A stretch of DNA of 49,798 bases, taken from JAVJUS01 sp040220455 (lineage in GTDB: Bacteria > Pseudomonadota > Alphaproteobacteria > DSM-16000 > Inquilinaceae). The translations under genes were made by a program, and so were the position numbers. Where the stretch lies: positions 1 through 49,798 of the forward strand of contig JAVJUS010000095.1 in the NCBI GenBank assembly GCA_040220455.1. The letters are read 5' to 3'. This document shows, piece by piece, positions 30,920-38,986 of the stretch. The notes beneath the pieces were generated by a model. It ran no database searches and was not told the DNA's origin. It saw only the letters and a program-made list of their open reading frames with translations. Position 1 is the stretch's first letter. Every line of letters begins with the position of its first letter.

Positions 30920-32434
30920 TTACTCGACCGCGACGATGCGACCCTCGACGGTCGGGGAGACCGCGCCGGCCTCCTCGATATGCTCGATGACCTGGGCGGC
31001 CATCAGCCGGCCGGCCATCTCGTCGATCACGCGCGGCGCGTCGGCGAAGACGGTGTAGCCGTCGCCGCCGCGGGCCATGAAGTCGTTGGTCGCGACGGTG
31101 TAGGTCGCCTCGGGATCCAGCGGCTCGCCGCCGATCGTCACGGCGACGACCCGATTGCCGGGCTCGGCCTCGGGATCCATCTCCACCGTCATGCCGGAGA
31201 CCTGCGGGAAGCGACCGGCGACGTCCTCGATGCCGCCGAAGCCGTTCTCCAAAGCTTCCACGATCGCCGCGCCCGTCAGCTCGAGCGAGACGGTCTTGTT
31301 GCCGAAGGGCAACTCGCTCTGGATGTCGCGGCGGGTCAGCGTGGTGCCCGGGTCATAGACCTTGTCGGCCCGGATGCCGCCGCCGTTGGTGATCGCCGCG
31401 TCGGCGCCCGTCGCCGCGCGCATGGCGTCGGCGATCAGGTTGCCGATGGCGGTCTCGCCCGTGCGCACCGAGGCGCGCCGGCTGTCGAGCTCCGTCTCGG
31501 TCGTGCCGATCTCGACGTCGAGCTCGGCCGACAGGGTGTCCAGATAGCCCTGGACCTTCTCCTCGACCGCCGGGTCGGGCGCGACCGTCACGGTGTCGAT
31601 CGTGCGGAAGGCGGGCGCCCAGATCGCCTGGCCGTCCTCGTCCCGGTCCAGGCGCAGCGTCACCTCGGTGACGTAGTCCGCCTGGGAGGCCGATTCCGCG
31701 AAGGCCACGCGCCCGTCGTAGAAGGCCGACAGGATGTGGTCGTCGCCGCCCAGGATCAGGTCGACGGCGGCCTGGTCGCGCAGGTCTTCGTCCTCGCCGA
31801 GATCGGTGTGGGCGAGCGCGACGACCAGGTCGGCGCCGTCCTCGCGGAGCTGGTCGGCCAGGGTCGCCGCGACCTCGGTCACCTCCAGCATGGAGAACGG
31901 TCCGGGGCTCGACTTCTCGGCGGTGCCCTCGCTGACGAGGCCGATGAAGGCGAGGGTGTAGCCCGCGACATCCATGGTCACGGTCTCGACCGTGCCCTCG
32001 ATGCGTTCCCCGTTCGGGCCGACGACGTTGCTCGCCAGGATCGGATAGGCGGCCTCCGCGACCCGCTCGGCCAGAACCTCGGGGCCGAAGTCGAACTCGT
32101 GGTTGCCGGCGACCGCAATCTCGACTCCTGCGGCGTTGAGCAGGTCGATCATGTGGGCGCCCTGGTCGAAGCCCGACAGCAGCGAGGGCGAGATGTTGTC
32201 GCCGCCGTTGGTGACGATCACCTCCGGGCTGTCGCCGCCGTGCTCGGCCACCACCGCCGCGAACTTGGCCGCGCCGCCGCGGCCGTCGTCGGCCTCCATC
32301 CGGTCGATGTCGTTGACGTGCAGGAAGGTGATCGTCGCCGGCTCGGCGAAGGCGGGCGCGGCGGCCAGGATCGCGCCGATCGCGCCGCCGGTCAGGACCG
32401 CGCCGCGGATGCGGGGGCCGATCGTAAGGGTCAT
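30920..32434 (-). CDS. Periplasmic bifunctional metallophosphatase/5'-nucleotidase
   Basis: The 504-residue exported protein has a signal peptide (residues 1-30, ending AAAPAFA). The metallophosphatase domain has FLHVNDIDRME, VTNGGDNISPSLLSG and VAGNHEFDFGPE. The C-terminal 5'-nucleotidase domain has AITNGGGIRADK, LPFGNKTVSLELTG and YTVATNDFMARGGDGY. Relative to UshA, the metal-binding NDxH reads NDID and the GGHxH box reads GGDDH. It may therefore use metals or substrates differently. ATG 32434 has AGGAGG six bases before it. It divides from the M81 peptidase gene by a 181-base divergent gap. Confidence 0.88.
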   Translation of the reverse strand: MTLTIGPRIRGAVLTGGAIGAILAAAPAFAEPATITFLHVNDIDRMEADDGRGGAAKFAAVVAEHGGDSPEVIVTNGGDNISPSLLSGFDQGAHMIDLLNAAGVEIAVAGNHEFDFGPEVLAERVAEAAYPILASNVVGPNGERIEGTVETVTMDVAGYTLAFIGLVSEGTAEKSSPGPFSMLEVTEVAATLADQLREDGADLVVALAHTDLGEDEDLRDQAAVDLILGGDDHILSAFYDGRVAFAESASQADYVTEVTLRLDRDEDGQAIWAPAFRTIDTVTVAPDPAVEEKVQGYLDTLSAELDVEIGTTETELDSRRASVRTGETAIGNLIADAMRAATGADAAITNGGGIRADKVYDPGTTLTRRDIQSELPFGNKTVSLELTGAAIVEALENGFGGIEDVAGRFPQVSGMTVEMDPEAEPGNRVVAVTIGGEPLDPEATYTVATNDFMARGGDGYTVFADAPRVIDEMAGRLMAAQVIEHIEEAGAVSPTVEGRIVAVE

Positions 32435-32615
32435 GTCGCCTCCTGTTCGCTGGGGCGCCGCGAGATGGGAGCGGGCGCCCGTCGAGTCTCTCTGCCGCGA
32501 CGATAGCGCGGGGCCGGGGCGGACGGGAATGCGTCGCGGCGTGCCTGGCGATTTCGCCACGCCCGCCGATGCCCTAGGATCGGGGATGTCCAGCGCTATC
32601 GAGGGGGACCGGGCG

Positions 32616-34103
32616 ATGCGTGCCGTGATCGCCATGCTCAAGCACGAGACCAATACCTTCTCGCCGGTGCCCACGCCGCTGGCACGCTTCGGCGAGGGCG
32701 GGCCGTTCCACGGCGCGGCGGCCCGGGCGCGCTACGCCGGCACGAACACGCCCATGGGCGCCTTCCTGGACCTCGCGGAAGCCGCGGGCTTCGAGATCGC
32801 CACGCCGCTCGCCGCCGAGGCCTGGCCGTCGGGACCGGTCGCCGACGACGCGTATGCCGCGATGACCGACGCGATCGCCGACGAGGTGGCGCGCGGTTGC
32901 GACGTCATTCTGCTCGACCTGCACGGCGCCATGGTGACGGAGAGCCAGGAGGACGGGGAGGGCGCGCTCGTCGCCCGCCTGCGGGAAATGGCGCCCGACG
33001 TGCCGATCGCGGTCGCCCTCGACCTGCACGCCAACCTGACCGGCCGGCTGGTCGAGGCGGCGACGGCGATCGCGGGCTTCAAGACCTATCCTCATGTCGA
33101 CATGTACGAGACCGGCGCCCGGGTCGGCCGGGTCGTGCTCGACACGGTCGCTGGCCGCTGCCGGCCGACCATGGTCTGGGGCCACCGCCCGATGCTGCCC
33201 CACATCATGCGCCAGGGCACCGACGAGGCGCCGATGCGCGACCTCGTCGCCGCGGCCCGGGAGGCGGAGGCGGGCGGCGCGCTTGCCGCCAGCGTCTTCG
33301 GCGGCTTTCCCCATGCCGACATCCCGGACGCGGGGCTGAGCGCCGTGGTCGTCACCGACGGCGACACGGCCGGGGCCGAGGTCGCCTGCGCCGGCCTGCT
33401 CGACGAGGCCTGGCGCCGGCGGGAGGAGTTCGTCTACGAGGCCGAGCCGCTGGCGCGCGCCGTCGCCCGGGCCAAGGCGCTCGACGACGGGCCGGTTCTG
33501 CTCCTCGACCACTGCGACAACTGCGGCTCCGGCGGCACCCAGGACGTGATGACGGTGATCGCGGAGGTCCTGCGCCAGGGCTTGGAGGACGTGGCGATCT
33601 TCGCCGTCTGCGACCCGGCGGCCGTCGCGACGATGGTCGAGGCCGGCGTCGGCGCCCGGGTCACGCTGCCGGTCGGCGGTCACATGGCGATGCCGGCGAT
33701 CGGCCTCGAGGGCGCGCCGCTGGAGGTCTCCGGCAGGGTGCGCCTGATCTCCGACGGCGGCTACATCATCCGGGGGCCGATGTATACCGGCGTTCGCGTT
33801 TCAATGGGGCGGGCGGTGGTCCTGGATACGGGGCCGGCGCGGCTCGTGGTCTGCGAGCACCAGCACGAGCCCTGGGACGTCGGATGCCTGACGAGCCTGG
33901 GAATCGACCCGGCCGCGACGCGCTACGTCCTGCTCAAGAGCCGGGTGCACTGGCGCGCCGGCTTCTGGCCGCTGGTGCGCCACGTGGTCGAGCTGTCGGG
34001 GGAAGGTGTGACGACATCGGACTATGGCCGGCTCGCCTTCCGGCGGGTCCGGCGGCCGGTCTTTCCGCTGGAAACGGATTTCGACATCGCGCCGGACGCT
34101 TGA
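32616..34103 (+). CDS. M81-family (MlrC/microcystinase C-like) metallopeptidase
   Basis: The 495-residue protein has the MlrC N-terminal part (MRAVIAMLKHETNTFSPVPT, DVILLDLHGAMV, ALDLHANLT, GFKTYPHVDMYETG) and C-terminal part (LLLDHCDNCGSGGTQDVMTV). The repeated DLHG/DLHAN histidines and HETNTF are the expected zinc-binding region. ATG 32616 is chosen because GAGGGGG lies eight bases before it; ATG 32586 is in frame upstream. In microcystin degraders MlrC cleaves linear peptides, but here no mlrA or mlrB is present, so the substrate is unknown. Confidence 0.9.
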   Translation: MRAVIAMLKHETNTFSPVPTPLARFGEGGPFHGAAARARYAGTNTPMGAFLDLAEAAGFEIATPLAAEAWPSGPVADDAYAAMTDAIADEVARGCDVILLDLHGAMVTESQEDGEGALVARLREMAPDVPIAVALDLHANLTGRLVEAATAIAGFKTYPHVDMYETGARVGRVVLDTVAGRCRPTMVWGHRPMLPHIMRQGTDEAPMRDLVAAAREAEAGGALAASVFGGFPHADIPDAGLSAVVVTDGDTAGAEVACAGLLDEAWRRREEFVYEAEPLARAVARAKALDDGPVLLLDHCDNCGSGGTQDVMTVIAEVLRQGLEDVAIFAVCDPAAVATMVEAGVGARVTLPVGGHMAMPAIGLEGAPLEVSGRVRLISDGGYIIRGPMYTGVRVSMGRAVVLDTGPARLVVCEHQHEPWDVGCLTSLGIDPAATRYVLLKSRVHWRAGFWPLVRHVVELSGEGVTTSDYGRLAFRRVRRPVFPLETDFDIAPDA

Positions 34104-34214
34104 TCGTGTCTCGACGCTACGCGCCGTCTGTGTACCGCATTCGGTCGACCGTGATGAATATGTCCCTGTTTACCGAATTTTCGCAGGTTTTCCTCAAGAA
34201 TGCCCTCCAGAGGG

Positions 34215-34242
34215 TTGAACCGATTTATCCGCGAACTAAACT
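34215..34242 (+). promoter_or_regulatory. Candidate sigma-70-type promoter before a tiny ORF
   Basis: TTGAAC (34215-34220) and TAAACT (34237-34242) are separated by 16 bases in an AT-rich stretch of the gap 34104-34304, which holds no other recognisable feature. It would drive the 36-residue ORF that starts at 34305. Confidence 0.35.
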
Positions 34243-34304
34243 GTACAAAACAGCGCGGCGACCGATTCGCAACAGTGTCGCCGTAGCGCAACGGACGTGG
34301 CGGG

Positions 34305-34415
34305 ATGACGACGCTATTCGCGGCTCTCGCGATCGGCGTGGCGATCGGCCTTCTGGTCGTCGCGCGGGTCGTGGACATGATCGAACGCGGCGACGAGCAC
34401 GGCGAGCAAGCCTGA
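34305..34415 (+). CDS. Tiny single-span membrane ORF
   Basis: The ORF has 36 codons. A hydrophobic helix (TLFAALAIGVAIGLLVVARV) is followed by a charged tail (DMIERGDEHGEQA). The size and layout are those of many real bacterial small membrane proteins. A candidate promoter lies 63 bases upstream. The ribosome site is weak (GGCGGG adjacent to the ATG). Nothing else is visible in 34416-34521. Confidence 0.4.
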   Translation: MTTLFAALAIGVAIGLLVVARVVDMIERGDEHGEQA

Positions 34416-34521
34416 TCGAGCCAGCGGCTGTGAGGCTTCGGCCCCCGACGGGAAGATGATGCTCGCGACCACGCTCGTCTTCGCCTCGGATCCCGCCGAC
34501 CGTCGCCCTGACATTACCCTC

Positions 34522-35265
34522 TCACCTCTTCTTCACCTCTGCGGACGCGTCACACCGATCGACCGCGGGCCTCGAAGCGTCTGACGGCACCGTCATCGGT
34601 CGTTCCGTCCGCAATACGCCCACGCAGTCCGCCATGCGGGCCGCCGTGTGCCATGCGCTCGCCAGGATCAGGCGCTCGTGCCAAGCGTGCAGGGGCAGGG
34701 TGTCCATCAGCGCGTAGAGCGCGTCCACATGACCCGGATCCACCGTCGCATGCGCCCGCAGGGTGCGGAAGCAGGCGTCCGGGAGGCCTGTCGCCGCCTG
34801 GAGACGGGCGATGCCTGGCAAGGTCGGTGCCGCGCCTTCCAGCACCGCCATGTAGCCGAGCACCGCCACCGGATGAGCGTGGCGGACCCAGTAGTGTTGC
34901 GCGCCGACAAGCGCGGCGACGGCCGGCATCGCCAAAGACATCCGAGCCTCGGTCGGGTCCACGCCGGCGGCGGCGAGATCCTCGAGCGCCCAGGCGTCAT
35001 GGCCACGCTCTTCGGCCGCATGGCAACGCAGGTAGCGGGCGAGAGGCGGATCGATCGCCTCGACGCCGGCCTCGGCCCGACAGGCCGCTTCTTCCATCAT
35101 CGGGACGCTGGCCCGCATGACCTGGTAGAGCATGATCATATGGTCACGCCACGCCTCGGCCGGGCGCGGCGCGCGGAGCATCACCTCGGTCGCCTGGCCG
35201 AGCAGCGCCGCGATGATCGCCGCGCGGCCGCGGATCTGGAGCGTGAAACCGCGCACGGGGTCCAT
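34522..35265 (-). CDS. Heme-oxygenase-like diiron (HDO) family protein
   Basis: The 247-residue all-alpha protein has spaced metal-ligand motifs of the iron-containing redox (TenA/PqqC/UndA-like) superfamily: E59, H82/E86/H89 in HAAEERGH, E143 (VLEGAAP), then HxxxDxxH at H172-D176-H179 (AHATVDPGHV). Such enzymes use two irons and O2 to oxidise or fragment small molecules. ATG 35265 (MDPVRGF) is chosen with GAGAGG five bases upstream; the frame extends to 35286. It is divergent from a 70-residue peptide gene across an AT-rich region. The substrate is unknown. Confidence 0.78.
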   Translation of the reverse strand: MDPVRGFTLQIRGRAAIIAALLGQATEVMLRAPRPAEAWRDHMIMLYQVMRASVPMMEEAACRAEAGVEAIDPPLARYLRCHAAEERGHDAWALEDLAAAGVDPTEARMSLAMPAVAALVGAQHYWVRHAHPVAVLGYMAVLEGAAPTLPGIARLQAATGLPDACFRTLRAHATVDPGHVDALYALMDTLPLHAWHERLILASAWHTAARMADCVGVLRTERPMTVPSDASRPAVDRCDASAEVKKR

Positions 35266-35371
35266 CGGGACCTCTCGTTCCGGCACTCTGGCCGAAGGCG
35301 GTAGGTTCAGCCGGTCTATATACGAATTAAATCAATTCACTCCAAGTTGCGCAACCAAATTACACGGAGAA

Positions 35372-35398
35372 TGGACAATTCGAAGCATTCGATATAAT
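35372..35398 (+). promoter_or_regulatory. Candidate promoter of the 70-residue peptide gene
   Basis: TGGACA (35372-35377) and a consensus TATAAT (35393-35398) have a 15-base spacer, in an AT-rich island (about 35,315-35,400) between the diiron enzyme gene and the peptide gene. The spacer is short, so strength is uncertain. Confidence 0.45.
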
Positions 35399-35434
35399 CT
35401 GCGTCGCGTCGTGGCCGTGGATGGGGAGGGCGAA

Positions 35435-35647
35435 ATGGCGACTGAATCGACGAATATCGATCGTCTTCGCGACGCGGGGGTGATCGATGATCGCTACCTG
35501 ACACCGGCCGGCCGCGAGATGGTCGAGAGCATCGACCTGACGGATGACGAGATCGCGGCGCTCCGCTCCCTGCAGGAGAAGGCGAAGCTCGCCCCCCTGC
35601 ATCTCGGGGATCCGGACAATCCGGTCTGCCCGGTCTGGATGCTCTGA
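35435..35647 (+). CDS. 70-residue peptide with leader-like body and Cys-containing tail
   Basis: The ATG is at 35435, with a GGGGAGGG ribosome site five bases upstream. The body is acidic and helical (LTDDEIAALRSLQEKAKL). The end is a short Gly/Pro/Cys/Trp segment, LGDPDNPVCPVWML. The split into a charged leader-like part and a short distinctive tail is what RiPP precursors look like, but no recognised maturase family is adjacent except the divergent diiron protein. It could equally be a conserved small cytosolic protein. It precedes the cyclase/NB-ARC gene by 75 bases. Confidence 0.6.
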   Translation: MATESTNIDRLRDAGVIDDRYLTPAGREMVESIDLTDDEIAALRSLQEKAKLAPLHLGDPDNPVCPVWML

Positions 35648-35722
35648 GGCGTCTTCGGCGCCGGTGCCCGACGGCGGCTCCGGTCGGCGCGCGCCGGTGC
35701 CCCGGTTCTCCCGGAGGCGGGC

Positions 35723-38452
35723 ATGGACGTTCCGCGCGAGACCGATCTGCCGGCCGGCAGGGTGACGTTGCTCTTCTCCGACATCGAGGGATCGACCCAC
35801 CTCGTCGAGGCGCTCGGCGAGCGCTACGGTGACGTCCTCGCCCGCCACTTCGAGGTGGTGGAACACGCGATCGGCGACGCCGGCGGCATCATCGTGGTGG
35901 CGCACTCCGACGCGGTCTTCGCGGTTTTCTCGGGCGCTCGGGAGGCGGTCGGCGCGGCGGTCGCGGCGCAGCGGGGCCTGGACCGCCAGGAGTGGCCGGC
36001 CGGCGTCATGGTGCGCGTGCGCATGGGCCTCCACACCGGCACGCCCCGCCCCGTCGAGGACCGCAAGATCGGCTATGTCGGTCTAGATGTCCATCGCGCC
36101 GCGCGGATCTGCGCCGCCGCTCACGGCGGCCAGGTCGTCCTTTCGGCGACGGCGAGTGAGGAGGTCGCCGACGTCCTGCCGCCCGGCGTTCGGGTCCGGC
36201 ACCTCGGCACGCATCGCCTCAAGGACCTTCGCTTCCCGGAATCCCTGGCCGACCTCGTCATCGACGGACACGCCGACCGGTTCGAGCCGATCCGGTCCCT
36301 GGACAACCGACCCAACAACCTGCCGGCCCTGCTGTCACCGCTGATCGGGCGGGCGCGAGAACTGGTCCGCGTTCGGACTCTGCTCGATCGCCCCGAGAGC
36401 CGGCTCGTCTCCGTGACCGGGCCCGGCGGCGTGGGCAAGACACGCCTGGCCATCGAGGCCGCGCGGGAATCGCTCGAGCGCTTTCCGGACGGCGTTTTCC
36501 TCGTCGCGGTCTCGGCGGTCGGCGAGGCGGGGCTCGTCCTGCCCGCCATCGCGCAGACTCTGGCTCTGCCGGAGATGCCGGGACGCGGCCTGGCGGACAG
36601 CCTCCGGGCGGCGTTCCGGGGGCGACGGATTCTGCTGGTGATCGACGGCTTCGAGCATGTCATGGATGCCGCCGGCCAGATCCTCGATCTTCTGGAGGGC
36701 TGTCCGACCCTGGCGATCCTGCTGACCAGCCAAGAGGCCCTCGATGTCGGGGCCGAGCATGAGCTGCGTCTCGCGCCGATGCCGGTCCCGCCGGCGCGCC
36801 CCGGCGCCCTGGCGGATCTCTCGGCGAACGACAGCATTCACCTGTTCCTGGACCGGGTGCGGGACTTCAGACCCGATTTCGAGCTCACGGCCGACAACGC
36901 GGCGGCGATCGCCGCCATTTGCCGACGTTTGGAGGGTTTGCCCTTGGCGATCGAGCTGGCCGCACCCCGCCTTCGACTTCTCGAGCCCGCCGAGCTGGAG
37001 CGTCGCCTCGCCGGGCGCCTGGGCGCGCTGGCCGGATCCGGCCGCCCGCGGGAGGCGCGCCATCGCAGCCTCCACGCCACGATCGACTGGAGCTACTCGC
37101 TGCTCGACGCGGACGAGCGGGCGATGTTCGAGCGACTTTCCGTCTTTCGGGGAGGCGTCGACCTCGCCTTTGCGGAAGCCGTCGCTGCGGGCGCCGTCGA
37201 TGTCGGCGAAGTCGAGCGGCTGCTCGACTCGCTCGTGCGTAAAAGCCTTCTGCGCCGGGAGGTGGTCGAGGGGGAGCCGCGCCTCTACATGCTCGACGCC
37301 GTTCGGGAGTTCGGGGAAGCGGCGCTCGACGGGGCCGGCGCCGGCGATCGGGCCCGATCGACCCATCGCGGTCTCTTTCTCGCGCTCGTTCGCACGGCGG
37401 CCCCCGATCTGCTCGGCGCCCGCCAGCGCGAGGCGACGAGCCGCCTCCTCGTCGAGCGCGATAATGTCCGCGCCGCGCTCGACCGCGCGATCGCCGAAGA
37501 GGCCACGGGCGACGTCGTCGGTTTCCTGCGCGGCCTTCTCTGGCTCTGGATCGCGCGGGGGCAGTTCACGGAGGGCAGGACCTGGACGACGCGCGCCCTG
37601 GCGATCGTTCCGTCGCGTGTCCCGCTGGCCGATCGCGCCGAGATGGTCGACGTGGACGCGTGGCTGTCGATGATCTCGGGCGACTATGCCGGTGCTCGCC
37701 CGCTCTTCGAGGCGTGCCACGCCCACTACGAGGCGCATGGTCCGGCCGACCGGGCCGCCATGAGCCTGATGGCGGTCGGCATCACGCGCCTGGCCGCGGC
37801 CGGCGAGGAGGAGGGGCTGGTCCAGATCGAGGAGGCCCTGCGGCGGTTCCGTGGGGCCGGCGACCGCTACGGGACCGGCATCTGCCTGATCGCGCTGGGC
37901 GAGGCGGCCCGGCTCGGCGGCGCCCCGGAGCCGGCGCGGCAGGCCTACGAAGAAGCGCTGGAGCACATGCGGGCCGTCGACGACATGTACTGGATCGCGG
38001 CGCTGCTCCTGAATATCTCCCATATCCACCTGGCGGGCGGGCGCTGGCGCGGGGCGTCGCGGACGCTCACGGAAGCGCTGGCCATCGGGCAGCGCTACGA
38101 CTATCCGATGGTCGTGACCGTCTTCCTGTCGGCGTCGGCCAGGCTGGCCCTGGCTCTCGACCGACCGGAGGAGGCGGCGCGGCTGGGCGCGGCCGTGGAG
38201 ACGTCGCTCGAGCGGATCGGCGCGCGGTTCGAGCCGACCGATCGTGCCGCCTTCGACGAGGTTGCCGCCGCCGTGGCAGAGCGTCTGCCCGCCCCCCGGC
38301 TGTCGGCCTGCCGATCGGACGGCGCCGGCTGGAGCCTGGCCGAAGCGGTTTCGTCGGCGGAGGCGCTGGTCGCGGCGGCCCGAGGCGACGTCCCGGCGCG
38401 CCGCGACGGCGTCGGTCCGGCGGCGGCGCGGTCGGCGGCCATTCGGGAGTGA
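35723..38452 (+). CDS. Cyclase-domain / NB-ARC / TPR signalling protein
   Basis: The protein has 909 residues. Residues about 12-180 form a class III nucleotidyl cyclase domain (VTLLFSDIEGSTHLVEALGE, HSDAVFAVFSG, VRMGLHTGTP, GLDVHRAARI). The first metal Asp is kept but the usual Asn before AAR is His, as is common in this subgroup. Next is an AAA/NB-ARC ATPase with Walker A GPGGVGKT and Walker B-like RRILLVIDGFEH, then a winged-helix region (HRSLHATIDWSYSLL). The C-terminal 350 residues are TPR-like helices. Related proteins are STAND-type sensors or regulators. No DNA-binding domain is seen at either end. ATG 35723 follows a GGAGGC stretch. Confidence 0.85.
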   Translation: MDVPRETDLPAGRVTLLFSDIEGSTHLVEALGERYGDVLARHFEVVEHAIGDAGGIIVVAHSDAVFAVFSGAREAVGAAVAAQRGLDRQEWPAGVMVRVRMGLHTGTPRPVEDRKIGYVGLDVHRAARICAAAHGGQVVLSATASEEVADVLPPGVRVRHLGTHRLKDLRFPESLADLVIDGHADRFEPIRSLDNRPNNLPALLSPLIGRARELVRVRTLLDRPESRLVSVTGPGGVGKTRLAIEAARESLERFPDGVFLVAVSAVGEAGLVLPAIAQTLALPEMPGRGLADSLRAAFRGRRILLVIDGFEHVMDAAGQILDLLEGCPTLAILLTSQEALDVGAEHELRLAPMPVPPARPGALADLSANDSIHLFLDRVRDFRPDFELTADNAAAIAAICRRLEGLPLAIELAAPRLRLLEPAELERRLAGRLGALAGSGRPREARHRSLHATIDWSYSLLDADERAMFERLSVFRGGVDLAFAEAVAAGAVDVGEVERLLDSLVRKSLLRREVVEGEPRLYMLDAVREFGEAALDGAGAGDRARSTHRGLFLALVRTAAPDLLGARQREATSRLLVERDNVRAALDRAIAEEATGDVVGFLRGLLWLWIARGQFTEGRTWTTRALAIVPSRVPLADRAEMVDVDAWLSMISGDYAGARPLFEACHAHYEAHGPADRAAMSLMAVGITRLAAAGEEEGLVQIEEALRRFRGAGDRYGTGICLIALGEAARLGGAPEPARQAYEEALEHMRAVDDMYWIAALLLNISHIHLAGGRWRGASRTLTEALAIGQRYDYPMVVTVFLSASARLALALDRPEEAARLGAAVETSLERIGARFEPTDRAAFDEVAAAVAERLPAPRLSACRSDGAGWSLAEAVSSAEALVAAARGDVPARRDGVGPAAARSAAIRE

Positions 38453-38489
38453 TTGTCCGGCGAGGCGGGTAGGGGGCCCTGCCGACGGC

Positions 38490-38939
38490 TCAGGCGGCCG
38501 GTTCGGCCGGCTCTCCGGCATCGGCCATGGCCTTGTCCAGGGCCTCGAAGGGCAGCAGCACGCATTCGTGCCGGCTCTTGGCCTCGTGGACCGGGGTGAA
38601 GGCGTCGAGCCCGGGCCAGCCCTCCGGCGTCGGTGCGCCCTCGCGGATCATGGCGTCGAAGGCCTGCGCCGCCGCGCGCAGCTCCGCCGGCGTATGGCCC
38701 GGCGCGTCCGCGCCCAGCACCGAGGCCGTCGCCGCGCACAGCACACAGCCGCGCACCGTGTGGCCGAGCGCCGTGACCCGGCCGTCCTCGCCGAGCGCGA
38801 CCTCCACCGTCACCCGGTCTCCGCAGATGGGGTTGTCGACCGTCGCGCGGCCCTGGGCGGCCTCGAGCTTTCCGGCCCCGACGGCGGCCTTGGCGTGGTC
38901 GAGAATGGCCTTCTGGTACAGGGAGTCGGGCTCGCTCAC
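38490..38939 (-). CDS. IscU/SufU-type Fe-S cluster scaffold-like protein
   Basis: The 149-residue protein has the NifU N-terminal/SufU pattern: C39 and D41 (NPICGDR), C65 and C68 (RGCVLCAATAS) and C126 (RHECVLLPFEAL). In SufU the corresponding residues bind zinc or transfer persulfide sulphur. No cysteine desulfurase or other isc/suf gene is near. It is the last gene of the cox locus (47 bases after the MoeA-MobA fusion), so it may serve the Fe-S or sulfido-Mo needs of the Mo-hydroxylase. That role is inference. Confidence 0.82.
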   Translation of the reverse strand: MSEPDSLYQKAILDHAKAAVGAGKLEAAQGRATVDNPICGDRVTVEVALGEDGRVTALGHTVRGCVLCAATASVLGADAPGHTPAELRAAAQAFDAMIREGAPTPEGWPGLDAFTPVHEAKSRHECVLLPFEALDKAMADAGEPAEPAA

Positions 38940-38986
38940 CGTTGGGCTCCGTTGTATCGCGGGTCGGGATCGCTGCGGCGGGAGGC

